NCBI RefSeq assembly: GCF_001522545.3
Contig: NC_031770.1
Coordinates: 25,945,134-26,009,133, forward strand
Origin: Parus major
Taxonomy: Eukaryota; Chordata; Aves; Passeriformes; Paridae
DNA length: 64,000 nt
Direction of reading: 5' to 3'
The position numbers were made by a program, and so were the translations under genes. Below, piece after piece: positions 13,545 through 25,465 of this stretch. The first letter of the stretch is position 1. Each line of letters begins with the position of its first letter. The notes below the pieces were generated by a model. That model worked only from the letters and a program-made list of their open reading frames with translations. It was not told where the DNA came from and did no database searches.

Positions 13545-13664
13545 GGACCTGATCCAGCAAAGCACTTCAGCACAGATGCATATCAGAATTCCCACTGGAA
13601 TGAGCAAAACTATTCACACGCATAAAGTTACAAAGACATTTAAGTGCTTTCCTGGATCAGGCCT
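13545..13664. mobile_element. Palindromic MITE-like element (about 120 bp)
   Basis: The left end (13548-13567, CCTGATCCAGCAAAGCACTT) and the right end (13642-13661, AAGTGCTTTCCTGGATCAGG) are inverted repeats matching at 19 of 20 positions. The middle is a diverged, partly self-complementary spacer with the ACGCATAAAGTTA segment. I recall this GATCCAGCAAAGCACTTAAG type of palindrome as a widespread non-autonomous DNA-transposon or ancient repeat family of reptiles and birds, but I cannot name the family with certainty. There is no coding capacity, and no clear target-site duplication is visible. A short open frame running through it (13534-13758) is a shadow. Confidence 0.75.
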
Positions 13665-16085
13665 AACAGTTAAAGTATCGAAGCAGGAAGATCAACTAAC
13701 AGTCAGTTACACAATTAAGGGATGCAGCTCCTACAGTCAATACCAGCAGGATAGTTGACCTGCCTAATTCCCACTAAAGCCACAATTTCACTCCAGAACT
13801 TTTCTAATTAATAAAAGAGAGCATAGTAGGGAAAATACAAGAGTTGTCCACATTCTCTCTAGGCAGAAATTCAGTCAAGATTAACACCTACTGCCTCTTG
13901 TACAGGCATACCAATTTATTTTTTGCTGAAGTAGTTGCACACTGAAGTAGACGGATCTTTACTGGGGACAATGAGGCTCCACTCTGGCCACACGATCCAA
14001 GTGGCTGAACTCTCACAATACAGGCAGAGTACTACTGAAATCATGAGGGCTCTGCAGAAGTGAGAGGTCTACGACCATGGAGCAGAGACAGTAAAACCTG
14101 ATGGTCTGGCATTTTCTTCTTAAAAACTATATCAAGACTACAAAATGTGGTTTTTATTTTCAACTATTTTACACTGGGTACATTTTAGATACATTTTTAG
14201 AAGACTAACAGTGAAATGGGTAATGCTTTCTTACTTCTCTAGATATTCAGGTATTCTTCACTTTTGCCCAAGAAAAATAAGATTCAATTACATTATGGCA
14301 TGCAAGGCAAAATGAGAAAATCTGATTTCTCAAAAGTTGTCAGTATGGCCAAACATGAAAAGTTTGAGAGATGCCTCCATTAAAATATGCTAGTCTGAAT
14401 AAAATATGAAAAAAACCCCTAATCAATATTAAACAGGATATTAAAATCAGGATGACAAAACCCTCTATTAGAAAATCACCACAAGACTTGCACACCCCAT
14501 AAATGCAAAGCTTGGAGCTGTGAATTAGGAGAAAAAATATTATTGCAACACTTGGAAAGGCAGTAAGATACTGTGCTGCTTTTCAATAAAATTATATAAA
14601 ATTTTAACACTTGAAGGGATAGAATGGTCTAGGTGGTCTTCTGACTTCAATGTAGATATACTTCATATCCAAGTGCAATGACAAAAAGTTTACAGCAAGC
14701 ATATTTACTGTAATCTTGTCATTAGATAGGACATATTTTGCTATGTCATTAGAAAAAAATCAGTTTAACTGCTTAGAAGTCTCAATTCACTCCATACTTT
14801 TGATTATTTGACAAGACCAACAGATGGTAAAGTATGTTTGTGTGTCACTGATGAAGATGCCATTGTGGTGGGAAGAAAATATCCATAAGAGTTTCTTGCA
14901 CAGCTCATGCCAATCTCTGTGTCTGATCTTCACAGAAAGTGAGGAATTACATTAAAAATGTTTTGTTTCCTAATGGCTAATAAGCAGATATGCCCTCATG
15001 AACTAGCAATCATACCTAATTATGTAGCTACTCCTGTCCTAAAGATCAAATCACTAATTTCAAATGGAGAAATTTAAAATTAAGACTATTTTCTTCAAAC
15101 GTATGTCACATAACTTTGTTTCTCTAGTAATTTCTACAGCAAGCAATAGCATTTCTCACACAAATCACAAAGGAGAGGAATTTTCACTGAGGAATACTGA
15201 TAATAGTTTTCAGGCTAAATGATTTCAGACGAAAGACAGAAAAAACTCGCCACACTAAACAGTGAAGGGCCAAAACAACATAGCAGCCTTACTATTTCTC
15301 TGTATGTTATCTATACAAGGGCCATGTCAGCTGCCAGCCCTAAAACCACAGAATTAGTTCTAATTTTGTTGGCTACCTGCCTCACCTTTAGTAATGGAAC
15401 AGGTCTAAAGCAATCATTAAGACCCAAATCAGACACGCAGATTTGTTCAGGGTGCAAGGGCAGCTGGAAATCTGGGCAACTAGATGAAATTTATTATGAT
15501 TTCAAGTATTGTGCCCACTTTGGAGGAAAGCTACCAACTTCTATGTTCAGACAATTGCATATTGAAATGTTCTTTTTGCATTGCTTTACGTAAGAGCCAT
15601 GCCATAAAGCAAGAGCTTAATGGCTTAGATAAGGAAAGAGTGCTGAGTTACAGTGGCATTCAAAGGTTGCTCAAAACCATAAGCAGAAAAACATTTTTGG
15701 CCAAAAGTCCAGGATGATGGCAATCCTTTTAAACACATACAGATAAAAATGTGTCCAAGTCAATAACTGTGATGGCTTAGCTACCCCACATGTGCAGGAG
15801 CATTTGTTTTCTGCTTTGAAAAAATGTGAAGCTTCCAGATGTGAAGGCAGTAGATAGTTTTATAAATGCTTTACAAATAAATATATGGCAACCACAAGCT
15901 ATTAAGCTATGATGAGTTCAATTTTGTCATAAATGAGAACATTCCGTATCCTTCTTATAAAACTTCAGTATTTCGTTCGTTCTGAGACATGCTACTATAA
16001 CATCCAAGTAAGTCATCCACCCTCCTATTTTAAATTAATCTTTGCACCTCAAAAGTCTGGGTTGAAACTTCAATGTCAGTGAAAT

Positions 16086-16105
16086 AAAAAAAAAAAAAAA
16101 AAAAA
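16086..16105. repeat. Poly-A run (20 nt)
   Basis: Twenty uninterrupted A. No retroposed body or flanking duplication is evident, so it is called as simple repeat. Confidence 0.85.
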
Positions 16106-18006
16106 CCATCTTAAGGAAATCAGGGACTAACTCACAAATGCATAGCAATTACTGTCAATATCATACCAGAGTAGATATGGAAACATTACAACTTTTTAAA
16201 TCCTTTTATAAAGTCTATTATTGTGTTCAAGATCAATTACTCTCCATAAGTACCTGCAATAATGTTTACTCAGTGATCGATTGTTCAGGTTTCCTGAGTC
16301 CTGGAAGCTTTCTATCCTGTTGACCTCAATTTCACCCTCCTTGCAAAGGATACAGTAAAACGTACAGTAGTCTTTTCATTAGGCATTCTTTCTCAGGAGG
16401 TCAGTATTTGTGACACAGTTTTGAATCCTCATATATCTTCTTGGTGGGTTTAAAGTATGCAATTTATTTTAAGCAACTGTTCAACAGCTGCATTTCATCC
16501 AAAGCTCTTCTGCAGCAAGTGAGCAGGTTTTTGTTTTATAAAGGATACATTTTAGTTTACTTTTAACTCCATAAAACTGATAATCTGTTATTTGCCTAAG
16601 ATTAATGAAACAATGAATGACAATATTCTACTTATTTATTACAAAAAAAAAATTAAAAGAGATGGGTTGACTACAACAAGAAAGTTAGAAATACATTTAA
16701 AGAGGAAACTTTGACAAGTGAATATTACAATGCAGCTTTTTAAAGTTAATACTTTTTCTTAGAAATACTCTCAAAAACCCTTTTCTCAAGCATTAGTAAT
16801 TTCTGTATCACAGAATAGTATCCATTTTTATCCAAGATGAGATAGGGGACATATATAATCATTTAACTGAATCCTGATGTGATTTTTCTGTCACAGAAAT
16901 GAGTTAGTCTCAGAAGATGGTATAAACTCTGAAAAAACTTTTCCACTTTTCCTCATCTGTTCAGCTTAAAAGGTAGATATCATCAATATCCTTTTCACAA
17001 TCACACTGCTGATACTAACTGCATCACTTTTGATGCAGCTCATAATGATCAACCATCAGCCGTTGATTGCTGTAACTACTAAAATTAAAAAATTACTTGA
17101 AGTTCTAATCTTACAATAACTAGTCATCTATATCTTAGAAATATTACTCATTTGTATCAACAACAAATATTAACCTTTTGTAAGTGATCAGAATTCTCTT
17201 TTCTATGCCTGTAGTAAGAAAAGCAACTCTGGCAAATAACACATCAAACCCCAGTATTAAAAGGAAACCAAAACTCCTTGAATTGAAGAGCATCTTGGTA
17301 CTGGTCATTCCTCTAACTCCATATTCAAGGAAGCAACAAAGCCTTCAAAAGGAAATACACAGACACAACACATGCACAGAGTTACACCAGAAGCGGGGAA
17401 GTGAATGGCTCTCATAGCTCTTTCATGCTAAGGCAAAGTGGCTTAACCAGAGCACATAAAACTTGCAGGTAGCAGGAGACCAAACTGCTCTACTCCAGCC
17501 CTCTCCTGAGCTCTGCAGCTTCAGAGGAAATACAGTGCCAGTAAGCAGGATCTTAATGATTATACACCACCTCTCCCACATACCCTGAGGTTTACACAAG
17601 TCAGAAAATATGAGGTTTTTGCCTAGAACAAAAAGAAAACTACAAGATTATAAACATCTCTAACATCTGTGTAAAATTCCATTCAGGATTGTGCTACTGG
17701 TTTGGATTTTCTCGGTATCTTGGTGCAAGCACATGTTCATGCCTAGCTGGGAGAGGCTCAGTTATTTTCAGACTATTTGCAGTTAGGGACTGGTTTTTGA
17801 TTTCCCACAGAACCCACAGATTCCCTAGAATTTCTGTTTAATCTGTATAGCCTAACCCACACCATGAGATGAGCTTCTGTTCAATACCAGGAACAGGGTT
17901 CCTATTGTGGATACAAGTTACAGGACCCTCCTGTTTCTATAACTAATTACTTATATTACTATTATTAATTAAGATTAATTATTGCTATTACTATTATTTT
18001 AATAAA

Positions 18007-18066
18007 GTTCTGTCTTTAACATCTTACTGCTTTAACATCTGTTCTGTCATTAACATCTTACTGCTG
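18007..18066. repeat. Imperfect tandem duplication, 34-bp period
   Basis: A unit beginning GTTCTGTC-TTAACATCTTACTGC occurs at 18007 and again at 18041. The first 25 positions match except for one base, after which the copies diverge. It sits beside an ATT-rich low-complexity stretch (17940-18005) and looks like local slippage duplication. Confidence 0.8.
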
Positions 18067-21000
18067 TTACCCTTTTCACTTCTAGCCACTGCACGTTCAC
18101 CACTGCTGTATGGTTCTCTGTTCTCCATCCTTTCATAAGTATAACTAAACTCATTTTTAAATGCTACACAACACAACAGATGAGAGATGAAATATTATTT
18201 CATTTCACACTGCTCTAATTGCAGCATGCCACCCAACTAAATACTGAGCTGACAAAATTTTGTAATGTATGAGAATTCAGTGCTTACTTTTCCTTCTGAA
18301 AGCTTGTGGAACTTTCACCAGTTCTCTCCAACTAGCTGTAGAAGAAAGCTTCCACTTAGACAGCAGTGTGAACAGCATGTTTGAACTGTATGACTAAATA
18401 AAACAATAAAGTTTTTGAAAAATGACCTTCTCTCCTGAGTAGCCAAAGGGGAGCAGTGCTCTTTTAAGAAGATGAAGAAATTAGCTCAAGTAGACATCCA
18501 GGCAGTATGTCCCACACATCTAATCATCAAATTGTTTTACTTTCCTTAAGATAAAGTCAAAAGAAATTACATTTTTTCCAATCTCTACCTTCTACTTGCT
18601 GGCCAGTATGACAGCTCTGAACTCCATGTCTCTAACAGGACCCCAGGGAATGAAACCCTGTAGCATAGCAATCTGAAAGTCCTAACAAGCCCTCGAAGCC
18701 TACAAGGCTTTCTTTTGCAAGGAAAAGTGCAAGTGGTGTGCTGAACTTTGAGCGTACAATAATGCAATGTGTTCTGCCCTGTGGAGAGGAGACAAGAAGA
18801 TGGGATTTGACAATGCCAAGGCAAGCTGTGCTGTGTGACCTTTGGCTCTCTCAGATTCCTCCTTATCCTCAGAAAACATCCCTTAGAAACAACACAGTTT
18901 GCATACTGGATCATACCTGTGCATGCAGCACGACACATGCTTGCCCTTTTTCTTCAAAAAAAGGGAATATTTTATCTACCTTTGTTGCTTTCCTAACTGG
19001 ATGACACACCTACGTGGCCTTGACAGAGCCCTAATCCTTCATGTCCAAGAGGAAAATGCATATTTCTTAGAGCTGTTGCATTAGGCAAGCCCAGGTATGT
19101 TCCTCTTCTTTCAGCATCTGAACACAGAATTGCAAATTAAAAATCAAGTGTGTATGATTGCTTAAGGTAGGAAAATAAAATAGGCTTACCATGAGATCTC
19201 TTCTAACAAGTGGTTACACAGTGTCTGAACAAACAGACACAAACAGTGTCTGTTTCTCCCCCTTTTTTTTTACTTTTTAAGTAGTGAAAGAAAGAAAAGA
19301 TGGCTTATTTGTTAGAGTAGTCATCTCAAAAGGAAAGGTAATTCATCAATTTAATGAAATGAAGACACTTCTCATTTATATAACTGAGTGTATATGGAAA
19401 CCGGAGTAAAACCCCAGCATGACTACTGCTTCATAGCAATTCTCTACCATCAGGCCACTGTTTCACTAGAATGCATCAGTTTCCTCTGATTCTTAGTTAT
19501 TAAACAACATTCATTTCATTATGGTATCCAAAAGGGGGAGGCAGCAGAAGAAAAAAATACTTTGTGAGCACAAACTATTGGTACATCCTTTATCTTCCTT
19601 ATACTACAAACAAAACCTCCACTAGCTGGCCATACCTTACAAAGCTCCCAGGCATCCAGAAAATACATAAATTCCACGTTCCTGTGTGACAATCCTTCAA
19701 CACAAGTAATATGTGCTTACACTTTCTATATATACTAATAGGAACACCTATTCCTCCACAGTCTTCCCTTTTTGTCTAGCCAAACTTGCTCAAGCCAACA
19801 AGCATTTGCAACAAGGGGAAGTGGAAAAGTGGAGACGCACTGAAAGGGAAAAAAAAAAAGAAAGCCTGGAAGAGTATGTGTTGACACCTCTACTGACATC
19901 CTTCATTTCTTATCCTATAAAACTTATTTTTATTAGGAATATAGGCTCTGCACAACAAAATAAAACCTTAGGCAAAACTATACAGAACAGGATAGAAGTA
20001 AAGCAACATCAGCCTTTGGAAAAATCACTGAATTCCACGATTCTCAGGCCCAGCGACAGCAACCAAACTGAGGCTGGCAAGGACTGTCACAGAGCTCATC
20101 TGTCTCATGGAGGAATGCCTGTCACTACTGAGTTTAACTTTTTTCTCCTACAAAGAATACCACACCACGACAGTTAAACTTGCAAGGTAAAGTACCATTC
20201 CCAGTAAACTGCAACTTAGAACTACTTCTAAGTGAAACTTGTATCCAGGCTTTGCATGGAAAAAACGCACAAATAAATCTCAATCACAGAGACCCAGAGT
20301 AAACCAAACCAAACCACCAAAAAAAAACCCAACAAATGAACGGAACAACCAAAAAGGTATTAATTTGACAGCTTTATGAAAACTCCACCAAATATTTCAA
20401 CTACTTCTTCAAGAGGGTGGCCAGAGGACATATGCCAGGGCAGAAATAGAAGTGCAGTGATCGACCCAGCCTCACAGCTCCCTCATTACCAATACCATAT
20501 TGCAGCCTCAGAGCTGGCAGTCACAAAGCCATAGTAGAGCACATAATAAGCTTCACAAAGGTGATCAACATTTCCAGCTTACAAAGTACTCTTTTCACGG
20601 TCTCCATCCTTCCCTACAAAACATCCCACCCCAAATCTCAAGCGTGTCCTTGGGCACAGCTTTTGAGAAGAACAATTCCAGGAAGGCTTGCACTCCCTTC
20701 TCTGTCAGACTGCAATCCTATCGCAAGTTCATCCAAAATCCCCCCATTACTGAATTCCAGTGGCTTGCTCTCTAGGCAGAACCCTCCTAATCTGCTGCAG
20801 CTGAACTTCCTCAGCCTATCAAGTAGGAAATCCTTCTATTGCTCTGGCCTATAAGCCTCTTATCTCCTAATTCTGTGAGGCTGAGAAATAGCTGTTCTGC
20901 TCATTAATCCTACAATGACTGTCAGAAGGGGATATATACCTTCTCACTCTACTCAAACACAAGTAAATAGGTTTCAAGTTCTTTTCTACCTGCTTAGCTG

Positions 21001-23828
21001 AGTCCCACTCCACAAGATTTTATAGGAATTGCAGTAGCAGTACAGAAGCTTCTGCACTTTCATAAAATATTCAGGACATTTCTAAAGTTGGAAAGACTGT
21101 ATTTCATTCTCTGTACTATAGGTACAGTACAGAAAATTGTTTTTAAAAAGAGGGTTGGTTTTTGTTTTTTTTAATTTTTTTTTAAAAAGCAAGTGCAATT
21201 TTGGCTAAAAGTGTTGTATGGATGATTATAAAGACTTTCCTCTCTGGTTTGTAAATACACCACTGGTTTAAAAAGAGATCTTTCTCAATCATTTATTACA
21301 AACTCGTGTCATCCATGACCTTCAAAGACAGCTCAAAGGGAAAAAAAACAAGCCAATTGAGACCTTGGATTAACTAATACCTTTAACCAGCACCCCTAAG
21401 AAATGCTGAAGGTTGCTGGGTTTCCCCCTATATAGGACACTCAGCCAAGGAGAACCTATTAAGCTAATTTTTCCATCAGGATTGATATCTTCATTTCCCT
21501 GTATAAAGCAAAAACTGACTACAAACAGCTGCTAAGCACCACTGAAAATGTTACAGAGATGAGAAAGTTCTCATATAGCATGTATTATTTAATATTTTAC
21601 ATTTATGTACCCAATGGACAAACATAGGCCTGTGTCATTCAAAAAACCTTCAATAAAGTTCTGTTGAGAAAAATGTTAAAGTGGCAAATAGTGTTAAGAT
21701 CACAGATATCGCACGTCAGCTGTACCTTTTATTTTAACTATAAATGTCACACTTCATCATGCAGCTGTCAGCTTTCTTTAATGTATTAAATGCTATCATG
21801 TAAGTACAGAATCTGACATGATGTAACACAACAATTAAAATAAAAAGCAAGTTAGCTTGACACAATGTCACTTTTCTATATGCTGCAAATTAAAGGAAAA
21901 TTGAAACTACACAAGTAAGCTAGACAAGAAGGAAGTCTGAAAAAGCCTCAAACATCAGTTAATGTTTCCCTCTAATGTTATATCCCATTTTTACGTTCAA
22001 CTTCAAGAAAACATCCGTAGCTTTAGCACAGCTAATTACAAATTGACACCAAAAGATGGCAGGAAGAAAGCCTAAAACTTCTAGAATACCTTGATTATAA
22101 AATAGTTCTAGCTGTCAGTTTCATAACAGCCAACATCCATGGAACTAGCCGATTATTTTTCAAATTTCTATCCTACCCTTTTTCAATTTCTATCCACTCT
22201 GTGGTACTGCTGTGGCATGTTAAAATTGCTGATCCTTTTAAAACCAGATGCAACAGCACTTAAATGAAGCCTGAAGAAAATCCTAGTAATAATGGAGCAA
22301 TTATGAACTCTAGGTAATTATTAGTTGGATTGATCATGTATTAAAAATTTTATTTTAATTTACTGTATTTGATGCACAACACTAAATGAAAGTGTCCGGA
22401 ATGCGGAAAAATTAATTTTGGAGAAAATAAGAAACATGTACATCTGGAAAGGCATAATGTTAATAATAAATTTCTTTCTTTTCAGTTTTTTTGTTCATTT
22501 ATATCAACTTTAAACCTACATTTAATACAACAGCACCATAAAAATACTGTGACCCAGGGGAAAGCTAGTGCTATCTGTCACAAATACAGAAATGTCACAT
22601 GCCTAATATTTGCTCTGGCCATACCATGACACATTTAAATCCTCTGTGGCCCAGGGAACAAATAATTACAATGGAGGCTGTTCGCAGGCAGAGAAAAGGG
22701 AGTCAAGCAAGCTAGAGACCTCTCCTGCAAATTGAAGGGCTGATATAGATATTCCAAGAATATTCCTGCAAAAACCATTCTTTTGAAACATCAAGTTAGC
22801 ACCTTCTCCTTTGATGAAATAAGAGGAAAGGGAAACAGGCAATTCTATAAAGTTTTACCCCCTGAATACCATATCAGAATTATTTTCTGCTGATCTATAC
22901 CTTCCAAATAATTTCCAGGCCAGTAACCTGCTAGAAAAAAGATTAAATTTAAGAACATTATCATTTTCACTGGAAAAGTTCTATATATGAGTGCTGCTGC
23001 ATTTTCCAATATGATATATTTGAGTATGACAGCAAACTGCAGAAAAACTAGGAACAAAAAAAAAACCCCTGAGGTAGATAAAAACAAATGCAATAGGACC
23101 CACAATTAAAAATACATTAAGTGAAGTAATATAAAAATAACCTCAAACCTGCCCTTAGAGCTGTCTCTGATAAAACAAATCCATAAGTAGAACTAGGACA
23201 TAGATGGAGCTGTTAGGAATTTGATCTTTGAAGACTACTCTTTAACCAAACACTGAAAATTTAATAGTGGCAACACTTCCACATTTCCAAGTGACATTTA
23301 TGCTGAAGTAGATAGCTTTTTAGAAACAAAACCTAAACAGTACTTTATGAAAACTGTATTCAGCTACATGAGGACTCCAGTGATCACAACAAATGCACAC
23401 CTTGAAATAATCTGTTCTAGTTTTACACTGTTTTTCCAGCCCTGGAACGGTTTAATTATTGCTAGAGATATTTAAGTACACACAGAGAAGAGAGGGAAGG
23501 TCAAGCCCCTGTGGGCACAGACATCTGCAGCTGTGAAAGTTCATGCAATTCATTGGTTCTATCCATCACTATAAATTCTTCTGTACCAGCCTGTTGAAGA
23601 AATACATCCACAAGATTCTTTACATTACAGGTGTTAATAGAAGATGATGTCATTTACTTGCATGCCTAGGACTTCAAATGTGAAATGACAGAAGAAATAA
23701 GGTTTAGAAACAAAACATCCAAATATTTTTTCTACATTTGGCTACTAGTTTATTTAATAATATAAACAAAATAATTTGAGAACTTGAGCTCAATGTTGAA
23801 ACACAATAAAATTAAATACTCTTCATAC

Positions 23829-23920
23829 CTGCACTTCTTAGGTTAGGGTCTAGGTCTGGCATTTCCTTGGACGCTTCTGGACTGACACTGTAGATTGATG
23901 CTCCCGCTTCACTGACAATG
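23829..23920 (-). CDS. SRBD1: SRBD1 coding exon: C-terminal part of the YqgF-like domain
   Basis: A 92-nt exon. One base completes the Cys codon split with the upstream exon. It then encodes 30 residues starting [19 protein letters not shown] and ending [10 protein letters not shown], and leaves one base for the next split Val codon. The acceptor is TTTTCAG and the donor is CAG|GTATGA. The block corresponds to the Tex motif V-EAGASVYSAS-A-EFPDLD. The Glu of SEAG aligns with a conserved acidic position of the RuvC/YqgF-type RNase H fold. All conserved residues of this block are present, with no frameshift or stop. It is isolated, with introns of 26.6 kb upstream and 13.3 kb downstream. I infer tight constraint because the residues match what I recall of mammalian SRBD1 almost throughout. 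Confidence 0.95.
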
Positions 23921-25441
23921 CTGAAAAATAAAACAGCAAATACGTAAAATAGCACACAACTGAACAACACAAGTGAAAGAATTTGCAAGTGACTTAAGTG
24001 AATATTTAAGTTTTTTTTTAAAAGCCTCATGTTTTGAATAAAGCAAATGCTTACAAAAGTAAGTCAGTACAAGGAAAGTATCTCCATTTAAGCCAAAACA
24101 CCCCTCTCTGACCTGCAACATTCGTTCTTCATCAATTCTAGCCTTTTTATAAATACACACTGTGCATGATCTCAGTCCCTGTCTCAGTCTTCACAAGAGG
24201 AAACGTATACAAGAAACAAGTATTACCAGAAGTAAATAGGCAAACCAGCTTCCATAAACAAAACTAAACCTACCTGACAATTTCATGAAAAACACACACA
24301 TTCTAAAGTCTAACATTCAAGTATCACTTGAATCCAAGCCATGAGCACAAACACGGCCTCAAGCCAGCTACCCTAAAACACTCAAAACGCCCCAACTTGA
24401 TACAGACTGAGCCACAGAGCTGCGGCTCCTTTCTCAGCAGCATTCGGTATCATCTTCTCCCAGCTCTCACTGCTGTCCCCAAAGAAAAACAGATTGCTTG
24501 TCTTCAGGAACTTAAAGTACAGTTTATCTATCTACCATACACCTCAAACTCATTCAGTAATGATGATAAACTCAGCAATTCAAATCAAACACATAATTAA
24601 AAGCCCCTCAAGTGCTCTAGTTCCACTCAAGAGAAAACTGCAATCAAGTACTCCCAGTCTATTTTCAGCTGTGAAATTCTGACACCACTGAATCAACAGT
24701 ATATTTCTTCAAATAACTTCAATAGAACTAGAATTTCATGTTGATAATTATGGCATTATACAGCTCCTGAACTGGAAATTAATACTATTAGTTTCAGAAC
24801 TATTTTTACTTTTACTATTCCAATTTAAAAATAACCTAATCTTTGCCATAAGGAGAGAAACCACAGCCCTTAAGAAACAGACCTTTCAGCAAAAAAACCT
24901 AACTTGGTTTTATATTGTTTTAAAATTGGACTATAAATTTTCCTTTTAGGAACATTTAATAGGTCAAATTTTTAAAGAAACTGATACCTAGAAGCCCCTC
25001 CCTTTAGAAAAGCTGGAGAACAGCTCAGAGGTTAAATATATTCCCATTCAATTTTCCAAGCACAGTAACAGTAAATAGTGTAAAATGCAAATACAAAAGG
25101 CAGGAATTTCTTACTGCTTTTTTACAGATTCCCCTCTTCCCCAGTCAAAACTGGAATTTGGTGGAGTGCTGTATATAGAAGTCACATTTTCAAGTTACCC
25201 AAAAATCTAAGGAACAGTAGTACAAACAGACTGGATCTTTCAATAAATATAGAGAATAGAATCCTGCTATCTTTAAAATAAATGTAACTCCAGACCCGTT
25301 CAAAGAGAGCAAAAAAATCCTCAGACCAGGTGAAGAGGGCAAGTGAAAATGAAACTATTCCATGATCTTTCAAAAAAGATTCAGTATTATGAGTACTCCT
25401 TCACTATAAATGACATTCATAAAACATTCCCATCAGTGCTC

Positions 25442-25465
25442 AGAAATAAGATTAGAAATAAGATT
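25442..25465. repeat. Tandem duplication of a 12-bp unit
   Basis: Two exact copies of AGAAATAAGATT lie back to back. This is local slippage in AT-rich intron. Confidence 0.85.

Larger units (their letters stand above)
10555..23828 (-). other. SRBD1: SRBD1 intron (13.3 kb)
   Basis: Intron between the 23.9 kb and 10.5 kb exons, bounded by donor GTATGA and acceptor TTTCAG on the minus strand. It contains a C10A8 run (11720-11737), an ATAC/AT microsatellite (11951-12002), a CR1 fragment (about 12205-12590), a palindromic MITE-like element (13545-13664), a 20-nt A-run (16086-16105) and a 34-bp-period duplication (18007-18066). The longest open frame in the whole window (154 codons, 19713-20177, plus strand) is here. 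It looks like nothing I know and starts in ordinary AT-rich sequence. I see no nested gene. Confidence 0.75.

Noticed and set aside
13534..13758. 74-codon plus-strand open frame
   Set aside because: It runs through the palindromic MITE-like element, so it is a by-product of the repeat.
13900..14100. Possible second palindromic repeat near the MITE
   Set aside because: Some phrases look repeat-like, but no matching inverted ends could be found by eye.
15219..15593. 124-codon plus-strand open frame
   Set aside because: It has no recognisable domain, no supported promoter or splice sites, and lies antisense within an SRBD1 intron. Its length is compatible with chance over 64 kb and six frames.
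16081..16110. A20 as the tail of a retroposed gene or SINE
   Set aside because: No retroposed body, RNA polymerase III box or target duplication could be seen around it.
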